From Streptomyces sp. Edi2 (GTDB taxonomy: Bacteria; Actinomycetota; Actinomycetes; Streptomycetales; Streptomycetaceae), in contig NZ_JBEJGX010000003.1 of NCBI RefSeq assembly GCF_040253635.1, positions 434,001-498,000 of the forward strand: a stretch of DNA of 64,000 nt, written 5' to 3'. Position 1 is the first letter of the stretch; each line of letters starts with the position of its first letter. The position numbers were made by a program, and so were the translations under genes. A model generated the notes under the pieces. That model saw nothing but the letters and a program-made list of their open reading frames with translations, searched no databases and was not told the origin of the DNA. Of this stretch, positions 52,990-63,655 are shown piece by piece.

Positions 52990-53510
52990 GCGACGACCGC
53001 AGGCGGCTCCGCACCGCAAGGGACCCGCGCCCTGGGCGTCCGCAAACAAGTCGTACTGGTGCCACGCGGGTTCGTCGACGGCACCCGGCTTGTCCAACTC
53101 GCCCGGGACAACGGCATCGCCGGTCTGGTTGTCCACCGCTGCCTGCCGGTCCGCGAGCACAGCACCACCTGCGACCGCACCCACGGTCTCGTCGACGCCC
53201 TCAACCGGCTCGCCGCAACCCTCAGCATTCCCACCCTGACCGACCTGACCTACGAGAACGTCCGTGCCGAATTTCGCCACGCAGTCAAAATACCCAACAG
53301 CGACGAACTCAGCGAGTCGGAACCGACGTTCAACACGACGATCCCCGACGTGCACGGCATGGCGGAGCATGCGAGCGCCCTGCTGCAAGTCACCTTCAAG
53401 GCCCTGCGCAGGGTCAGCCTCGACCCGGCAGCCATCACCCGCATCGCCTGAGCCGCCCTCGCCCTGCTCCGCCTCGAACACGGCCGCACCGCCTGAGCGA
53501 AGATCACGTA
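52990..53510 (+). pseudogene. IS5-type transposase remnant with a large internal deletion
   Basis: GVRKQVVLVPRGFVDGTRLV then QLARDNGIA is the N-terminal part; TLTDLTYENVRAEFRHAVKI, EPTFNTTIPDVHGMAEHASA and LLQVTFKALRRVSLDPAAIT are the C-terminal part, with an in-frame stop before AALALLRLEHGRTA. The DDE core is deleted. It lies about 290 bp beyond the LLM gene. 53510-53880 has nothing that I can support. Confidence 0.65.
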
Positions 53511-53882
53511 CCGTCACGAGAAGGTATCGAGATGGGTTCACTGCGCCTGGATGGGCGCTGTCGAACTCCCGACGTCCTTCACCTTGGTTGAACAGTGAGT
53601 ACGGCGCCGAACGCTACCCATAGTCCGGGATCGTTAACCAACCTTCGTAGCAACCGAGTTGGGTATCGGTCCGTCCAAGCGATTCGTTGTCGATGGCGGA
53701 GGCGAATCATGAAGCGGGTACGTGCGGGGCTTGCAGGTTCGAGGACAGAGCGGGCAAGGCCGCCCGAACCCTGCGGTACGACGGCGGCTGGGGCCTGGCC
53801 CTGACGTCGGCGTCGTCGATCGTCCATACCCCTCAGGTCCTGCCCATCTACGGGCCACCGGGCTCGCGGGCCTGCCGGCACG

Positions 53883-54065
53883 CTAGCCTCGGGCTTTCAC
53901 GAGGCTAGGTGTACGAGGGAGGGCTGTAGACACGATGAACGCCTCTGACCTGGGACGATAGACTTTTCTAGGCCCTGAACGCCGTTTGGGGAGAAGCACC
54001 CCTCAGGTGAAGAAGGGTGTCGGGTTGTACCCGTCTGCCCGTGCTGTGGGCGCGGATGAGCCGTG
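53883..54065 (+). mobile_element. Left-end remnant of an IS1380-type element
   Basis: The sequence from 53883 through about 54060, including the string ACACGATGA, a CCTCAGGTGAAG-type start and the reading VKKGVGLYPSARAVGA, is a diverged copy of the left end of the intact element at 55598 (VKQSIGSYPRVRVEGG). Its first bases TAGCCTCG also match the complement of the intact element's right end. A 9-bp palindrome CTAGCCTCG/CGAGGCTAG is at 53883-53908. Confidence 0.6.
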
Positions 54066-54227
54066 ATTCTGGCCTGAGTAGCGTCAGCGACCGCGTGCTG
54101 GTCAACGTGGCCGGGAACAGCGATGGGGAGCACTTTGAAGCGCTCTCAGCTCGGCGGAAGGTCGAGAGCGTGGGAGCTGGGGCGGGATTCTGTTCCACAT
54201 CAGCTTGCCGTTCGGGGTTGTGGCTGG

Positions 54228-55343
54228 CTATGTCTGCTGCCCTGGCGGGGGTCCGGCGACTGCCGGGTCCAAATAGGAGGGACCGGGTAGACCTTTGCGA
54301 CGCATGGCGATCCCGGTCAGTGCCTCGAAGATGGCTCGCCGGGCGTTCATTGTGGTGGTGTAGCCGGGATCGAGGTGGGGTGCGACCTCGACGATGTCCA
54401 TGCCCACGACTGGCGTCTCGTGACAGATCCGGCGGATGGCCGGCAGCAGTTCGCGGTTGGTCAGGCCGGGTGGCTCGGGTGTGCCGGTGCCCGGTGCGAA
54501 GGCCGGGTCCAGCACGTCGATGTCCAGCGACACGAACAGATATTCCGGCCCGTCCAGCGCCTCATCGATGGCCTGTTGGAGGACCACATCGAATCCGCGC
54601 CGGTCGATCTCGGCCATGAAGTGCGCCCTCAGTCCGTGCTCGCGCATCCAGTCGAAGAGTTCGTCGTCGGGCGCGATCGCACTGCGCAGGCCGATCTGGA
54701 TGAAGTTGCGTCCGGGGACATGTTCGTCCTCGATCAGCCGGCGAATCGGTGTGGCGTGCGAGGTGGGATGACCGAACAGGTCCTGGGAGCAGTCTGGATG
54801 GGCGTCGAAGTGGATCACGCCGACCTTGCCCGCCCCGTACACGTCAGCCATGGCCGCGGCATCCGGCCAAAGGATCGAGTGGTCCCCGCCGAGCACGATC
54901 GGGATCGCACCGGTTCCGGCGATCTCGCGGACCAGAGCGCGGATCGGTTCCATGGAGTTGTCGATACTGAATGGGTCCACCGCGGCATCGCCGTAGTCGA
55001 CCACCGTCAGTTCCTCGAACGGTTTGATGCGGGTGCTGGGATTGACCAGCATCTGCGGAGTGTGGGGCAGAATCCGCTCATCGGCCCTGATCGCACGCGG
55101 CCCGAAGGCCGCCCCCCGGTGCCCGGTCGACATGTCTACCGGGGCCCCGACGACGGCCACATCGACGTGGCCGGCACGCAGGTCGTCCGGGTTGAGGCAC
55201 AGCGGCAGCCCGAAGAACGTGGCGATCCCGGCGTAAGCCGGTACGAACGCATACCGCTGCAGATTGATCGGCCCGGGCTCGCGCCTCGGGTCGGACGAAC
55301 GGTCGAGTTCCCATTTCCAGGCGTCCGGCGGTACACCTTCCAT
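54228..55343 (-). CDS. Agmatinase/ureohydrolase family protein
   Basis: 371-aa arginase-fold enzyme that hydrolyses a guanidino compound to urea and an amine. Mn-binding motifs are intact: VLGGDHSILWP, VGVIHFDAHPDCSQDLFGHP and SLDIDVLDPAFAPGTGTPEP. An N-terminal extension of about 30 residues (PPDAWKWELDRSSDPRREP) precedes the fold. ATG 55343 is preferred because GGGAG is 7 bases upstream; a longer reading to 55613 is not supported. Typical substrates are agmatine or guanidinobutyrate. It is flanked by IS1380-type ends on both sides and lies 3 kb from the PKS, so a role in making an amino-acid starter unit is possible but unproven. Confidence 0.88.
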   Translation of the reverse strand: MEGVPPDAWKWELDRSSDPRREPGPINLQRYAFVPAYAGIATFFGLPLCLNPDDLRAGHVDVAVVGAPVDMSTGHRGAAFGPRAIRADERILPHTPQMLVNPSTRIKPFEELTVVDYGDAAVDPFSIDNSMEPIRALVREIAGTGAIPIVLGGDHSILWPDAAAMADVYGAGKVGVIHFDAHPDCSQDLFGHPTSHATPIRRLIEDEHVPGRNFIQIGLRSAIAPDDELFDWMREHGLRAHFMAEIDRRGFDVVLQQAIDEALDGPEYLFVSLDIDVLDPAFAPGTGTPEPPGLTNRELLPAIRRICHETPVVGMDIVEVAPHLDPGYTTTMNARRAIFEALTGIAMRRKGLPGPSYLDPAVAGPPPGQQT

Positions 55344-55597
55344 GAGCATCTCCCTTCGATCCCGTCCGGGCAGCCGCCTGGTACGGATAGCACCGGGCCG
55401 GCCACACAGCCGCCACTCAACCGGACCTGTGGGTGATTCGCCGCGCACCTTGGCGAGACAGACCGCCACAGTCAGTCGTTCGGACTGGTGATCAGGAGGT
55501 TGGCAGGTCATGACAGGGCATCTGGGGTTGCGCTGCTGGTTCTCCCTCTCCCGGCCTGGGCCCAGGAGAGCATCTGACGTCGGACAGCTTCCGTTCT

Positions 55598-57265
55598 TAC
55601 TCGTCTCGCGCATTCACGTGGCTGGGCGTCCGATGGGTGATCAGAAACACGATGAGTGCCCCTGACCTGCAACGATGGGACTCGTCTAGGGTCCTGTTCG
55701 TCGTCAGGAAAGCGGCACGCCTCAGGTGAAGCAGAGTATCGGGTCGTACCCCCGTGTCCGGGTCGAGGGCGGTGGTCGCGGAGTGGTTTCGCAGGCCGGG
55801 GCCGTACTGCTGGTGGAGACGGTCCGCAAGAGCGGGCTGGACAGCGCGATATCGGCGGCGTTGGCGCCGTGGCGCAAGCAGCGGGCGGTGCACGATCCGG
55901 GCAAGGTCCTGCTGGACGTGGCGCTCGCGGTCGCGCTGGGCGGAGACTGCCTGGCCGACGTCGAGGTGCTGCGGGCCGAACCGAGCGTGTTCGGGCCGGT
56001 GGCCTCCGACCCGACCGTCTCCCGCCTGGTCGACACGCTCGCCACGAGCGGGGAGCGTGCGCTGACCGCGATCCGCCGGGCCCGTGCTCAGGTCCGCGAA
56101 CATGTCTGGGCGCTGGCCGGGGACGCCGCCCCCGATACGGGCGGTCAGCTGATCGTGGACCTGGACGGGGTGCTGGTGATCGCGCACTCGGACAAGCAGG
56201 CCGCCGCGGCGACCTGGAAGCGGACGTTCGGCCACCATCCGATCATGGGGTTCGTCGACCACGGGGCGGGCGGGTCAGGTGAGCCGGTGGCGGGCCTGCT
56301 CAGAGCGGGGAACGCGGGCAGCAACACCGCCGCCGACCACATCACCGCCACCCAGATGTCCCTGGCCCAGCTGCCGAAGAGGTACCGGCGCGGGCGCCGC
56401 ACCCTGGTCCGCACCGATTCCGGGGGCGGCACCCACGAGTTCGCCAACTGGCTCACTGCGCGGGGCCGGTGGCTGTCGTACTCGATCGGCATGACCATCA
56501 CAGACGCCATCCACCAGGCCGTACTGAAGGTCCCGGCATCAGCCTGGACGCCGGCAGTCGAGCCCGGCGGGGAGGTCCGCGACGGTGCCTGGGTCGCCGA
56601 GATCGGCGGGGACTGCCTGAAGGGGTGGCCAAAGGGGATGCGGCTGATCGTCCGCAAGGAACGCCCGCACCCCGGCGCCCAGCTCCGCTTCACCGACGCC
56701 GAAGGTAAGCGTCTGACCTGCTTTGCCACGAACACTCCCGGCACCGCGATCGCCGGGCTCGAACTGCGGCACCGCCAGCGTGCCCGCTGCGAGGACCGCA
56801 TCCGAGGCGCCCGCGACACCGGCCTGCGCAACCTCCCACTCCACGGCTTCGCGCAGAACCAGATCTGGCTGGAGATCGTCCAGCTCGCCCTGGACCTGCT
56901 GGCCTGGATGCCGATGCTCGCCCTCACCGATCAGCCACGGACGTGGGAGCCCAAACGCCTGCGGCTGCGGCTGTTCTCCGCCGCCGCCCAACTCGTCACC
57001 ACCGGCCGCCGCCGCTACCTCCGCCTCGCGGCGCACTGGCCCTGGATCGACGTGATCACCACAGCGGTCAACCGGCTCCAAGCCCTGCCGAACCCCGACT
57101 GACCAGCCCCTTCTCGCTCCTTCGAGCAGCACCACCCCACCGGAGCAGTGGAACCCGGCGCCCACCCGACGCGACAGCCGGGCCACCGCTATTCCCACGT
57201 TCAGCCCGCAACAGCGAAACGGCCCGCCGGAAAATCCGACGGACCGTCATGCAAGATCGAGGCTA
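55598..57265 (+). mobile_element. IS1380-type insertion sequence, apparently intact
   Basis: The left end near 55598 aligns with the remnant at 53883, and the right end near 57265 (GATCGAGGCTA) is the imperfect complement of that remnant's first bases. A single complete transposase gene fills it. The intact copy's own left repeat matches less well. I did not find a convincing target duplication. Confidence 0.7.
55726..57102 (+). CDS. IS1380-family transposase
   Basis: 458-aa DDE transposase with an uninterrupted frame. DPGKVLLDVALAVALGGDCL, LIVDLDGVLVIAHSDKQAAA (first Asp) and TFGHHPIMGFVDHG lead to RTLVRTDSGGGTHEFANWLT (second Asp) and the C-terminal CEDRIRGARDTGLRNLPLHG with the final Glu region. 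GTG 55726 corresponds to the start seen in the diverged left-end remnant. It is probably active or recently active. Confidence 0.9.
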   Translation: MKQSIGSYPRVRVEGGGRGVVSQAGAVLLVETVRKSGLDSAISAALAPWRKQRAVHDPGKVLLDVALAVALGGDCLADVEVLRAEPSVFGPVASDPTVSRLVDTLATSGERALTAIRRARAQVREHVWALAGDAAPDTGGQLIVDLDGVLVIAHSDKQAAAATWKRTFGHHPIMGFVDHGAGGSGEPVAGLLRAGNAGSNTAADHITATQMSLAQLPKRYRRGRRTLVRTDSGGGTHEFANWLTARGRWLSYSIGMTITDAIHQAVLKVPASAWTPAVEPGGEVRDGAWVAEIGGDCLKGWPKGMRLIVRKERPHPGAQLRFTDAEGKRLTCFATNTPGTAIAGLELRHRQRARCEDRIRGARDTGLRNLPLHGFAQNQIWLEIVQLALDLLAWMPMLALTDQPRTWEPKRLRLRLFSAAAQLVTTGRRRYLRLAAHWPWIDVITTAVNRLQALPNPD

Positions 57266-58431
57266 GGCGCTCGACTTCCTGACCGGCGCCATCGCGGAAC
57301 ACACCGGCTGGGAAGGCTTCGCGGTCCCCGCCCATGCCCGCGGCGGCCGAGGCGCTTTCAATCTCCACGGTCGCCTCGCGGCATACGCACCTGCTTGACC
57401 GCAGCCCGACGCTCGATCACACCATCGCGGCCCGCTCAGGCTTCCCCCTACCACCCCGACCAACAAACGCCACCCACTCGTAACGGCCGCCGGGAACTCT
57501 CACTGCCATCCACATCCTCGCCTGAACGCCCGCCAAGCAACACGTTCGCCGTCAGACCCGCCTCGCCCCCTGTGCCACGACTGGGTGCACCTACGCCACC
57601 GGCACCGAGCTGCCCATCGTAAAGATCCCGCCAAGGCACGCAGAGCGACCCTTGACAAGCCTGATTCCGACTGATCCGGAACGTCTATCCGATCGTGCCC
57701 GACCCTCACATCCGCCTCGGCTACCCCTGGAGGCGAAGACGACTGACTGTGGCGCAGCAACGCTGACAAGGACCCGTTCGGCCCGCCGACCTGGGGTATC
57801 CGCTTCAACGACTCCTGTCCGACGGACCGCGTCCGGGCCTGCGCCATCGCCCTCGCCGAGGTGTACGAGCAGGGGCCGGACACCTGCCTCGCCGCGCCGG
57901 CCCGAGGCGCCAGGGCCGGGCACTGCGACGTCGCGGCGGCCGTGAGCCGGCCAGGTCCAGGACAGAAACCGTCAAAGTTGATGATGGCAGGCCGCGAAAT
58001 CCATTGATAGTTTAAGAACCGATTCAGGCACCTGCAAAGAACCGCGGGAGCATTTAAACCCAATATGGTCGATCATTCGAGATGAATCTGACGTTGGAGT
58101 TACTTTCTGCAAGCCTGGGCGCTACGCGCAGAACTGGCCTGACCGGCAGGGCCGGAGTCGGGTCCTACTGTTGGTGAAGATCGTGACATGAACCCGTTGC
58201 GGTGGGATGGGAGCCTCTCAGCTGATTCGGCGTTCCGCCACAGTCGCTACCCCGTCGCACGTTGACCGCATATATCCGCGAACACCCTACCGAAGGCACC
58301 GTCCTCGCAGACAAGTCCATGACTCCGCAACGGACGACTGGCCGTCATACGGGTCATGTTGAAGGTGTCACTACGGATTCCCTCGCCCTGCAGTGTCGGG
58401 GTGACATCACTGTTTTCGATGAGGTGCTCAG
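57266..58431. other. PKS upstream region with unassigned fragments
   Basis: Immediately after the IS end the plus strand reads DFLTGAIAEHTGWEGFAVPA then HARGGRGAFNLHGRL before a stop, probably a gene interrupted by the IS. Around 57780-57950 a second short stretch (ACAIALAEVYEQGPDTCLAA) is unrecognised. From about 57960 to 58110 the DNA is AT-richer and may hold the PKS promoter. Confidence 0.4.
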
Positions 58432-61400
58432 GTGAATCAGGAGAATTTTTCCAGCCCGACCGAGGACTGCCCCGCTATGCGACGATTCCCGGATCTCAAC
58501 TCTGTAGTCGACCTGGTTCGCGACCAAGTGGCTCAGGTGCTCGTTTATGTGCAGCCGGACATGGTCAACGTGGATCAGTCCTTCAAGGACGCCGGGTTCG
58601 ATTCCATCGCTGCCGTGCAGTTGTGTAACCGGTTGAATGAGGTCACGAGCCTTTCGTTGCCTGACACTTTGGTCTTCGACTACCCCACCCCGCTGGCTTT
58701 GGCTGAGCATCTCTTCACGCTGCTCGGCGAGGAAGAGACCACGGAACCTCCCGCCGGGTCACCCTCGTCCCAAGAAAGCCCCGCGCGCGAGGGTGAGGTA
58801 TCCGCTGCCGATCCCATCGCCATCGTGGGGATGGGATGCCGTTACCCCGGAGGCGTGCAGTCGGCTGAGGATCTGTGGAATCTGATCTCTGCAGGCACGG
58901 ATGCCACCACAGAATTCCCCACCGATCGTGGGTGGGACATAGCTGCTCTCTATAACGAGGACCCCGATCACGTAGGCACCAGCTACACCATGCGGGGAGG
59001 TTTCCTGGAGGGAGCGGCGGAATTCGACCCGCGCTTCTTCGCCATCTCACCGCATGAGGCGTTGGCGATGGACCCGCAGCAGCGATTGCTACTGGAAACA
59101 TCCTGGGAAGCGATCGAGTCGGCCGGAATAAACCCCCGCTCCCTCCGCGGTACCAATGCGGGCGTGTTCGCCGGATTGATGTACCACGATTACGCATCGA
59201 CGGTCGAGCAGGTCCCCGGAGAGATCGAAGGACACTTGACCACGGGTAAATCCGGCGGAGTCCTGTCCGGTCGGGTGTCGTATGTGCTGGGGCTCGAGGG
59301 GCCCGCGGTGACGGTGGACACGGCGTGTTCGTCGTCGTTGGTGGCGCTGCACTGGGCGGTGCAGTCCTTGCGGTCCGGTGAGTGCTCCCTGGCGTTGGCG
59401 GGTGGAGTCACCGTCATGTCCAACCCGGCGACTTTCGTGGAATTCAGTCGGCAGCGGGGGCTGTCTGCGGACGGCCGGTGCCGTTCGTATGCCAGCAGCG
59501 CTGATGGGACTGGGTTTGCTGAGGGTGTGGGTGTGTTGGTGGTGGAGCGGTTGTCCGATGCCGTGCGGAACGGGCATCGGGTACTCGCAGTGGTACGGGG
59601 ATCCGCCGTCAACCAGGACGGCGCTTCCAACGGCCTGACGGCGCCGAGTGGGCGGGCGCAGGAGCGGGTGGTGCGGCAGGCATTGTCGGGTGCGGGACTG
59701 GGGCCTGGCGATGTGGACGTGGTGGAAGGGCACGGCACGGGGACGCGGTTGGGCGATCCGATCGAGGTCGGCGCGCTGGTAGAGGCGTATGGCCGGGAGC
59801 GATCCGGTGCGCCGTTGCTGCTCGGCTCGGTGAAGTCGAACCTCGGCCACACCCAAGCCGCCGCGGGTGTCGCAGGAATCATCAAAATGGTGCAGGCCAT
59901 GCGCCATGGCGTGGTCCCGGCATCGCTGCACGTGGACGCTCCCTCGCCGCATGTCCAGTGGGGCGACGGTGTCGAGCTGGTCACGGCCGCGCAGGCATGG
60001 CCCGAATCCGACCGACCGCGCCGTGCAGCGGTCTCGTCCTTCGGTGTGTCGGGGACCAACGCCCACGTCATCATCGAGCAAGCCCCACCCGTACCCCCGC
60101 CCGCCCGCAAGAGCGGTGGTGTGGTGCCGTGGGTCTTGTCCGGTCGCACCGCGGACGCGCTACGGGACCAGACCGACCGTCTGCGCACTCACCTGGAGTC
60201 CCACCCCGAACTCGACCCCGTCGACGTCGGATACACCCTCGCCGTAGGACGCACCCACTTCGAGCACCGCGCCGTGGCCATGAACGGAGACCTGACGTCG
60301 TGGGTGGCCGAGGGAACAGCCGTTGCCCACCGTGAGGTGGTCTTCGTGTTCCCCGGCCAGGGAGCGCAATGGGTGGGCATGGGACAAGACCTCATGGCCT
60401 CCTCCCCGGTATTCGCGGCTTTGATGACGGAGTGCGAGCAGGCGCTTGCTCCGTTTGTGGACTGGTCACTGTCCGAAGTCCTCGCCGACGCCTCGATGCT
60501 GGAGCGCGTGGACGTCGTCCAGCCGGCCTCGTGGGCCGTCATGGTCTCCCTGGCAGGCCTATGGCAATCCATGGGCGTTACCCCCTCCGCAGTCGCCGGA
60601 CACTCCCAGGGAGAAATCGCCGCGGCCTGCGCGGCAGGAGCACTCTCCCTGGACGACGGCGCCCGCATCGTCGCACTACGCAGCCAGCTCATCCGCGACA
60701 AACTAGCCGGCTCCGGCGCCATGGCATCAGTCTCACTCCCACTCAACGAAGTCCGCGACCACATCGCCGACCTGAAGGGACTGTCGGTCGCCGCCGTCAA
60801 CGGCCCCCGGTCAGTCGTGGTCTCCGGCGACGTCAACGCCGTCGAAAACTTCGTGGCAGCGCGCACCGCTGAGGGAGTCCACGCCCGCATGGTCGCAGTC
60901 GACTACGCCTCCCACTCCGCACACGTCGACAGCATCGAACAACAACTGACCACCTCACTCACCGGCCTCCAACCCACCACCTCACACACCCCCTTCTACT
61001 CCACAGTGACCGGCACACCCCTCGACACCACGGAACTGAACGCCGACTACTGGATCCGCAACCTGCGGCAAACAGTCCGCTTCGAAGAAACCACCCGGCA
61101 CCTGCTCGACGACGGACACGACGTCTTCATCGAAATCAGCGCCCACCCCGTCCTCGGCATCGGCCTCCAAGACACCTTCGAAAACCACACCGACTCCCCC
61201 GCCATAACCCTCGGCACCCTACGACGCGACGACGGAGACATCGACCGCTTCCTCACCTCACTCGGCGAAGCCCACGTCCACGGCGTCGACATCAACTGGC
61301 ACACCGCCTTCACCAACCAAGAAGCCCAACGCATCGAACTCCCCACCTACGCCTTCCAACACGACCACTACTGGCTCGAGAAAGGGAGTCGCAGGGCGGA

Positions 61401-62724
61401 TGTCGACGCTGCGGGGCAGCAAGCGATCGACCACATCCTGGCAAACGCGCTTGTAGAACTGGTGCAGATGGATGGTCTTCTCCTCACGGGCTGCCTCTCC
61501 GAGAACACTCACCCCTGGATTGCCGACCATGTAGTCGGTGGCGTCATGGTCTTGCCCGCATCGGCGTTGCTTGAACTGGCGCTCCGAGCGGGCGCGGAAG
61601 TCGGGGCTGACCAGATCGAGGAATTGACCCTGGAGGCGCCGCTGGTCTTCCGCAGGGGCGCCAGGGTCAAGTTCCAGGTCGCCATGTCCGCGCCGGACAC
61701 GGACGGCAGGCGAGCCGTCAGCGTGCACTCCCAAGGCGAGGCGGGCTGGGTGCGGCACGCGGTCGGCTCCATGGTGCGGTCGTCCGCGCAGGACGCCGGC
61801 GAGTCCGCCGAAGGGGAGGAGTGGCCGCCGAGGGGTGCCACCGCTCTCGATCTGAGCGGTGCCTATGAACGCCTGGTCGAGCGCGGGTACGACTATGGTC
61901 CGGCGTTCCGGTGCCTTCGCGCAGCGTGGCGCAACGGCCAGGAAGTGTGCGCCGAAGTCGCGCTGCCCGAACCGGAAGCCGGCGAGTCCGGCTCTTTCCT
62001 CCTGCACCCGGCGCTGCTGGACGCACTCCTTCAGTCCCTGTTGGTCGCTGATCTGAACGAGGAAGCGCGACAGATTCGGATGCCCTTCGCCTGGACAGGG
62101 GTGTCGTTGTACGAGCCGGGAGCCGCCGTATTGCGGTGCAGGATCTCAAGGCAGCAGCCAGACACGCTGTCACTGAGCATTACGGAGACCACAGGCCGCC
62201 CCGTGGCATCGGTGGAGTCCTTGGTACTGCGGCCGATATCCGCTGAGAAACTCGGAACTGCTGAACCGCCGGTCCGGAAAATGCGGGCTCGGCAGGCGAA
62301 CACACCGGACGAAGTATCCCTCCGGGACCGTTTGGCCAGTCTCTCCGCGAACGCCAAAATCCGCGCTCTCGTGGACACTGTCCGCACATGCGCCGCTGCC
62401 GTCCTGGGGTACAAGGAAGGCTCGGGAGAGATCGGCGCCAGGACGGCGTTCACCGAACTCGGCCTCGGTTCCATGGAGGCCGTACAGCTGCGCAACAAGC
62501 TGAATGCGGCTACGGGGCTGCGGCTACCGACCACGTTCGCCTTCGAATACTCAACCGCTGAGGCGATGGCGCGGAAGCTATGTGACGAGCTGTTCCCGAT
62601 TTCCCCGTCCACGGAACCTGAACGAGTGCCGGATGAACCTGCGGCAGCCGGTGCTGATACTGATGCCGATTCAGCTGATCTCGCCGCACTCATCGAGATG
62701 GCACACCAAGTCGGCGACCTCTGA
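58432..62724 (+). CDS. Type I modular PKS, ACP-KS-AT-DH-ACP
   Basis: 1430-aa polyketide synthase. Domains in order: ACP (about 22-100; S58 in GFDSIAA), KS (about 128-552; C299 in DTACSSS, H434 in EGHGTGT, H473 in NLGHTQ), AT (about 636-960; GHSQG with S725, specificity motif YASH at 825-828, which predicts methylmalonyl-CoA), DH (about 1010-1240; [10 protein letters not shown] with H1033, YGPAF and LLDALLQ), ACP (about 1280-1390; S1347 in GLGSMEA). There is no KR or ER between DH and the last ACP, only about 40 residues. No N-terminal docking helix, so this looks like the first synthase, with its starter loaded onto the leading ACP in trans. GTG 58432 follows GAGG. Confidence 0.93.
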   Translation: MNQENFSSPTEDCPAMRRFPDLNSVVDLVRDQVAQVLVYVQPDMVNVDQSFKDAGFDSIAAVQLCNRLNEVTSLSLPDTLVFDYPTPLALAEHLFTLLGEEETTEPPAGSPSSQESPAREGEVSAADPIAIVGMGCRYPGGVQSAEDLWNLISAGTDATTEFPTDRGWDIAALYNEDPDHVGTSYTMRGGFLEGAAEFDPRFFAISPHEALAMDPQQRLLLETSWEAIESAGINPRSLRGTNAGVFAGLMYHDYASTVEQVPGEIEGHLTTGKSGGVLSGRVSYVLGLEGPAVTVDTACSSSLVALHWAVQSLRSGECSLALAGGVTVMSNPATFVEFSRQRGLSADGRCRSYASSADGTGFAEGVGVLVVERLSDAVRNGHRVLAVVRGSAVNQDGASNGLTAPSGRAQERVVRQALSGAGLGPGDVDVVEGHGTGTRLGDPIEVGALVEAYGRERSGAPLLLGSVKSNLGHTQAAAGVAGIIKMVQAMRHGVVPASLHVDAPSPHVQWGDGVELVTAAQAWPESDRPRRAAVSSFGVSGTNAHVIIEQAPPVPPPARKSGGVVPWVLSGRTADALRDQTDRLRTHLESHPELDPVDVGYTLAVGRTHFEHRAVAMNGDLTSWVAEGTAVAHREVVFVFPGQGAQWVGMGQDLMASSPVFAALMTECEQALAPFVDWSLSEVLADASMLERVDVVQPASWAVMVSLAGLWQSMGVTPSAVAGHSQGEIAAACAAGALSLDDGARIVALRSQLIRDKLAGSGAMASVSLPLNEVRDHIADLKGLSVAAVNGPRSVVVSGDVNAVENFVAARTAEGVHARMVAVDYASHSAHVDSIEQQLTTSLTGLQPTTSHTPFYSTVTGTPLDTTELNADYWIRNLRQTVRFEETTRHLLDDGHDVFIEISAHPVLGIGLQDTFENHTDSPAITLGTLRRDDGDIDRFLTSLGEAHVHGVDINWHTAFTNQEAQRIELPTYAFQHDHYWLEKGSRRADVDAAGQQAIDHILANALVELVQMDGLLLTGCLSENTHPWIADHVVGGVMVLPASALLELALRAGAEVGADQIEELTLEAPLVFRRGARVKFQVAMSAPDTDGRRAVSVHSQGEAGWVRHAVGSMVRSSAQDAGESAEGEEWPPRGATALDLSGAYERLVERGYDYGPAFRCLRAAWRNGQEVCAEVALPEPEAGESGSFLLHPALLDALLQSLLVADLNEEARQIRMPFAWTGVSLYEPGAAVLRCRISRQQPDTLSLSITETTGRPVASVESLVLRPISAEKLGTAEPPVRKMRARQANTPDEVSLRDRLASLSANAKIRALVDTVRTCAAAVLGYKEGSGEIGARTAFTELGLGSMEAVQLRNKLNAATGLRLPTTFAFEYSTAEAMARKLCDELFPISPSTEPERVPDEPAAAGADTDADSADLAALIEMAHQVGDL

Positions 62725-63655
62725 GTCACGAGCCTGGGGTAATGATGTCTGAACAGCAGCTCATCGACGCACTACGCGCCTCTGTGAAGGAAAGCGAACG
62801 TCTACGACAACGAAATCGCGAACTTACCGAAAGCAGTCGCGAGCCGGTGGCAGTCGTGGGAATGGCATGCCATTATCCCGGCGGGGTGGCCAGCCCTGCT
62901 GACTTGTGGAACCTGGTGATATCCGACGAGGACGCGGTGTCCGGGTTCCCGGAGGACCGAGGCTGGGATATCGACACCCTGTTCCACCCCGATAGCGAAA
63001 AGGCGGGGTCGAGCTATACCCGGCACGGGGGTTTCCTGCAAAATTCCAAGAACTTTGATCCGGAGTTCTTCGGTATCTCTCCGCGCGAGGCGTTGGCGAT
63101 GGACCCGCAGCAGCGATTGCTGCTGGAAACGTGCTGGGAAGCCTTCGAAGACGCAGGAATCGACCCCTTCACACTGCGGGAAAGCGACACCGGCCTGTTC
63201 ATCGGATCCAATGGGCAGGACTACGCCTCCAGGCTGAGGCGCTACCCCGCCGCGCTGGAAGCCCAGTTGGGGACCGGAAGCGCCGCCAGCGTCCTGTCAG
63301 GTCGAGTGGCGTATGCGCTGGGCTTCGAGGGGCCCGCGGTGACGGTGGACACGGCGTGTTCGTCGTCGTTGGTGGCGCTGCACTGGGCGGTGCATTCGTT
63401 GCGTTCCGGTGAGTCCTCTCTGGCGTTGGCGGGCGGTGTCACCGTCATGTCCTCACCCTCACGGTTCGTGGAGTTCAGCCGGCAGCGCGGCCTCGCCCCG
63501 GACGGCAGGTGCAAGTCCTTCGCCGAGGCGGCCGATGGGACTGGGTTTGCTGAGGGTGTGGGTGTGTTGGTGGTGGAGCGGTTGTCCGATGCCGTGCGGA
63601 ACGGGCATCGGGTACTCGCAGTGGTACGGGGATCCGCCGTCAACCAGGACGGCGC
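59503..63655 (+). repeat. 122-bp identical repeats in two KS-coding regions
   Basis: 59503-59624 and 63534-63655 are identical base for base. A further pair of about 69 bp (59295-59363 and 63326-63394) around the active-site cysteine is also identical. Other parts of the two KS regions differ substantially, so local homogenisation by gene conversion is likely. Confidence 0.8.

Noticed and set aside
54070..54227. Continuation of the IS1380 remnant as a transposase fragment
   Set aside because: Beyond about 54065 neither strand matches the intact transposase; similarity stops after the first 15 codons.
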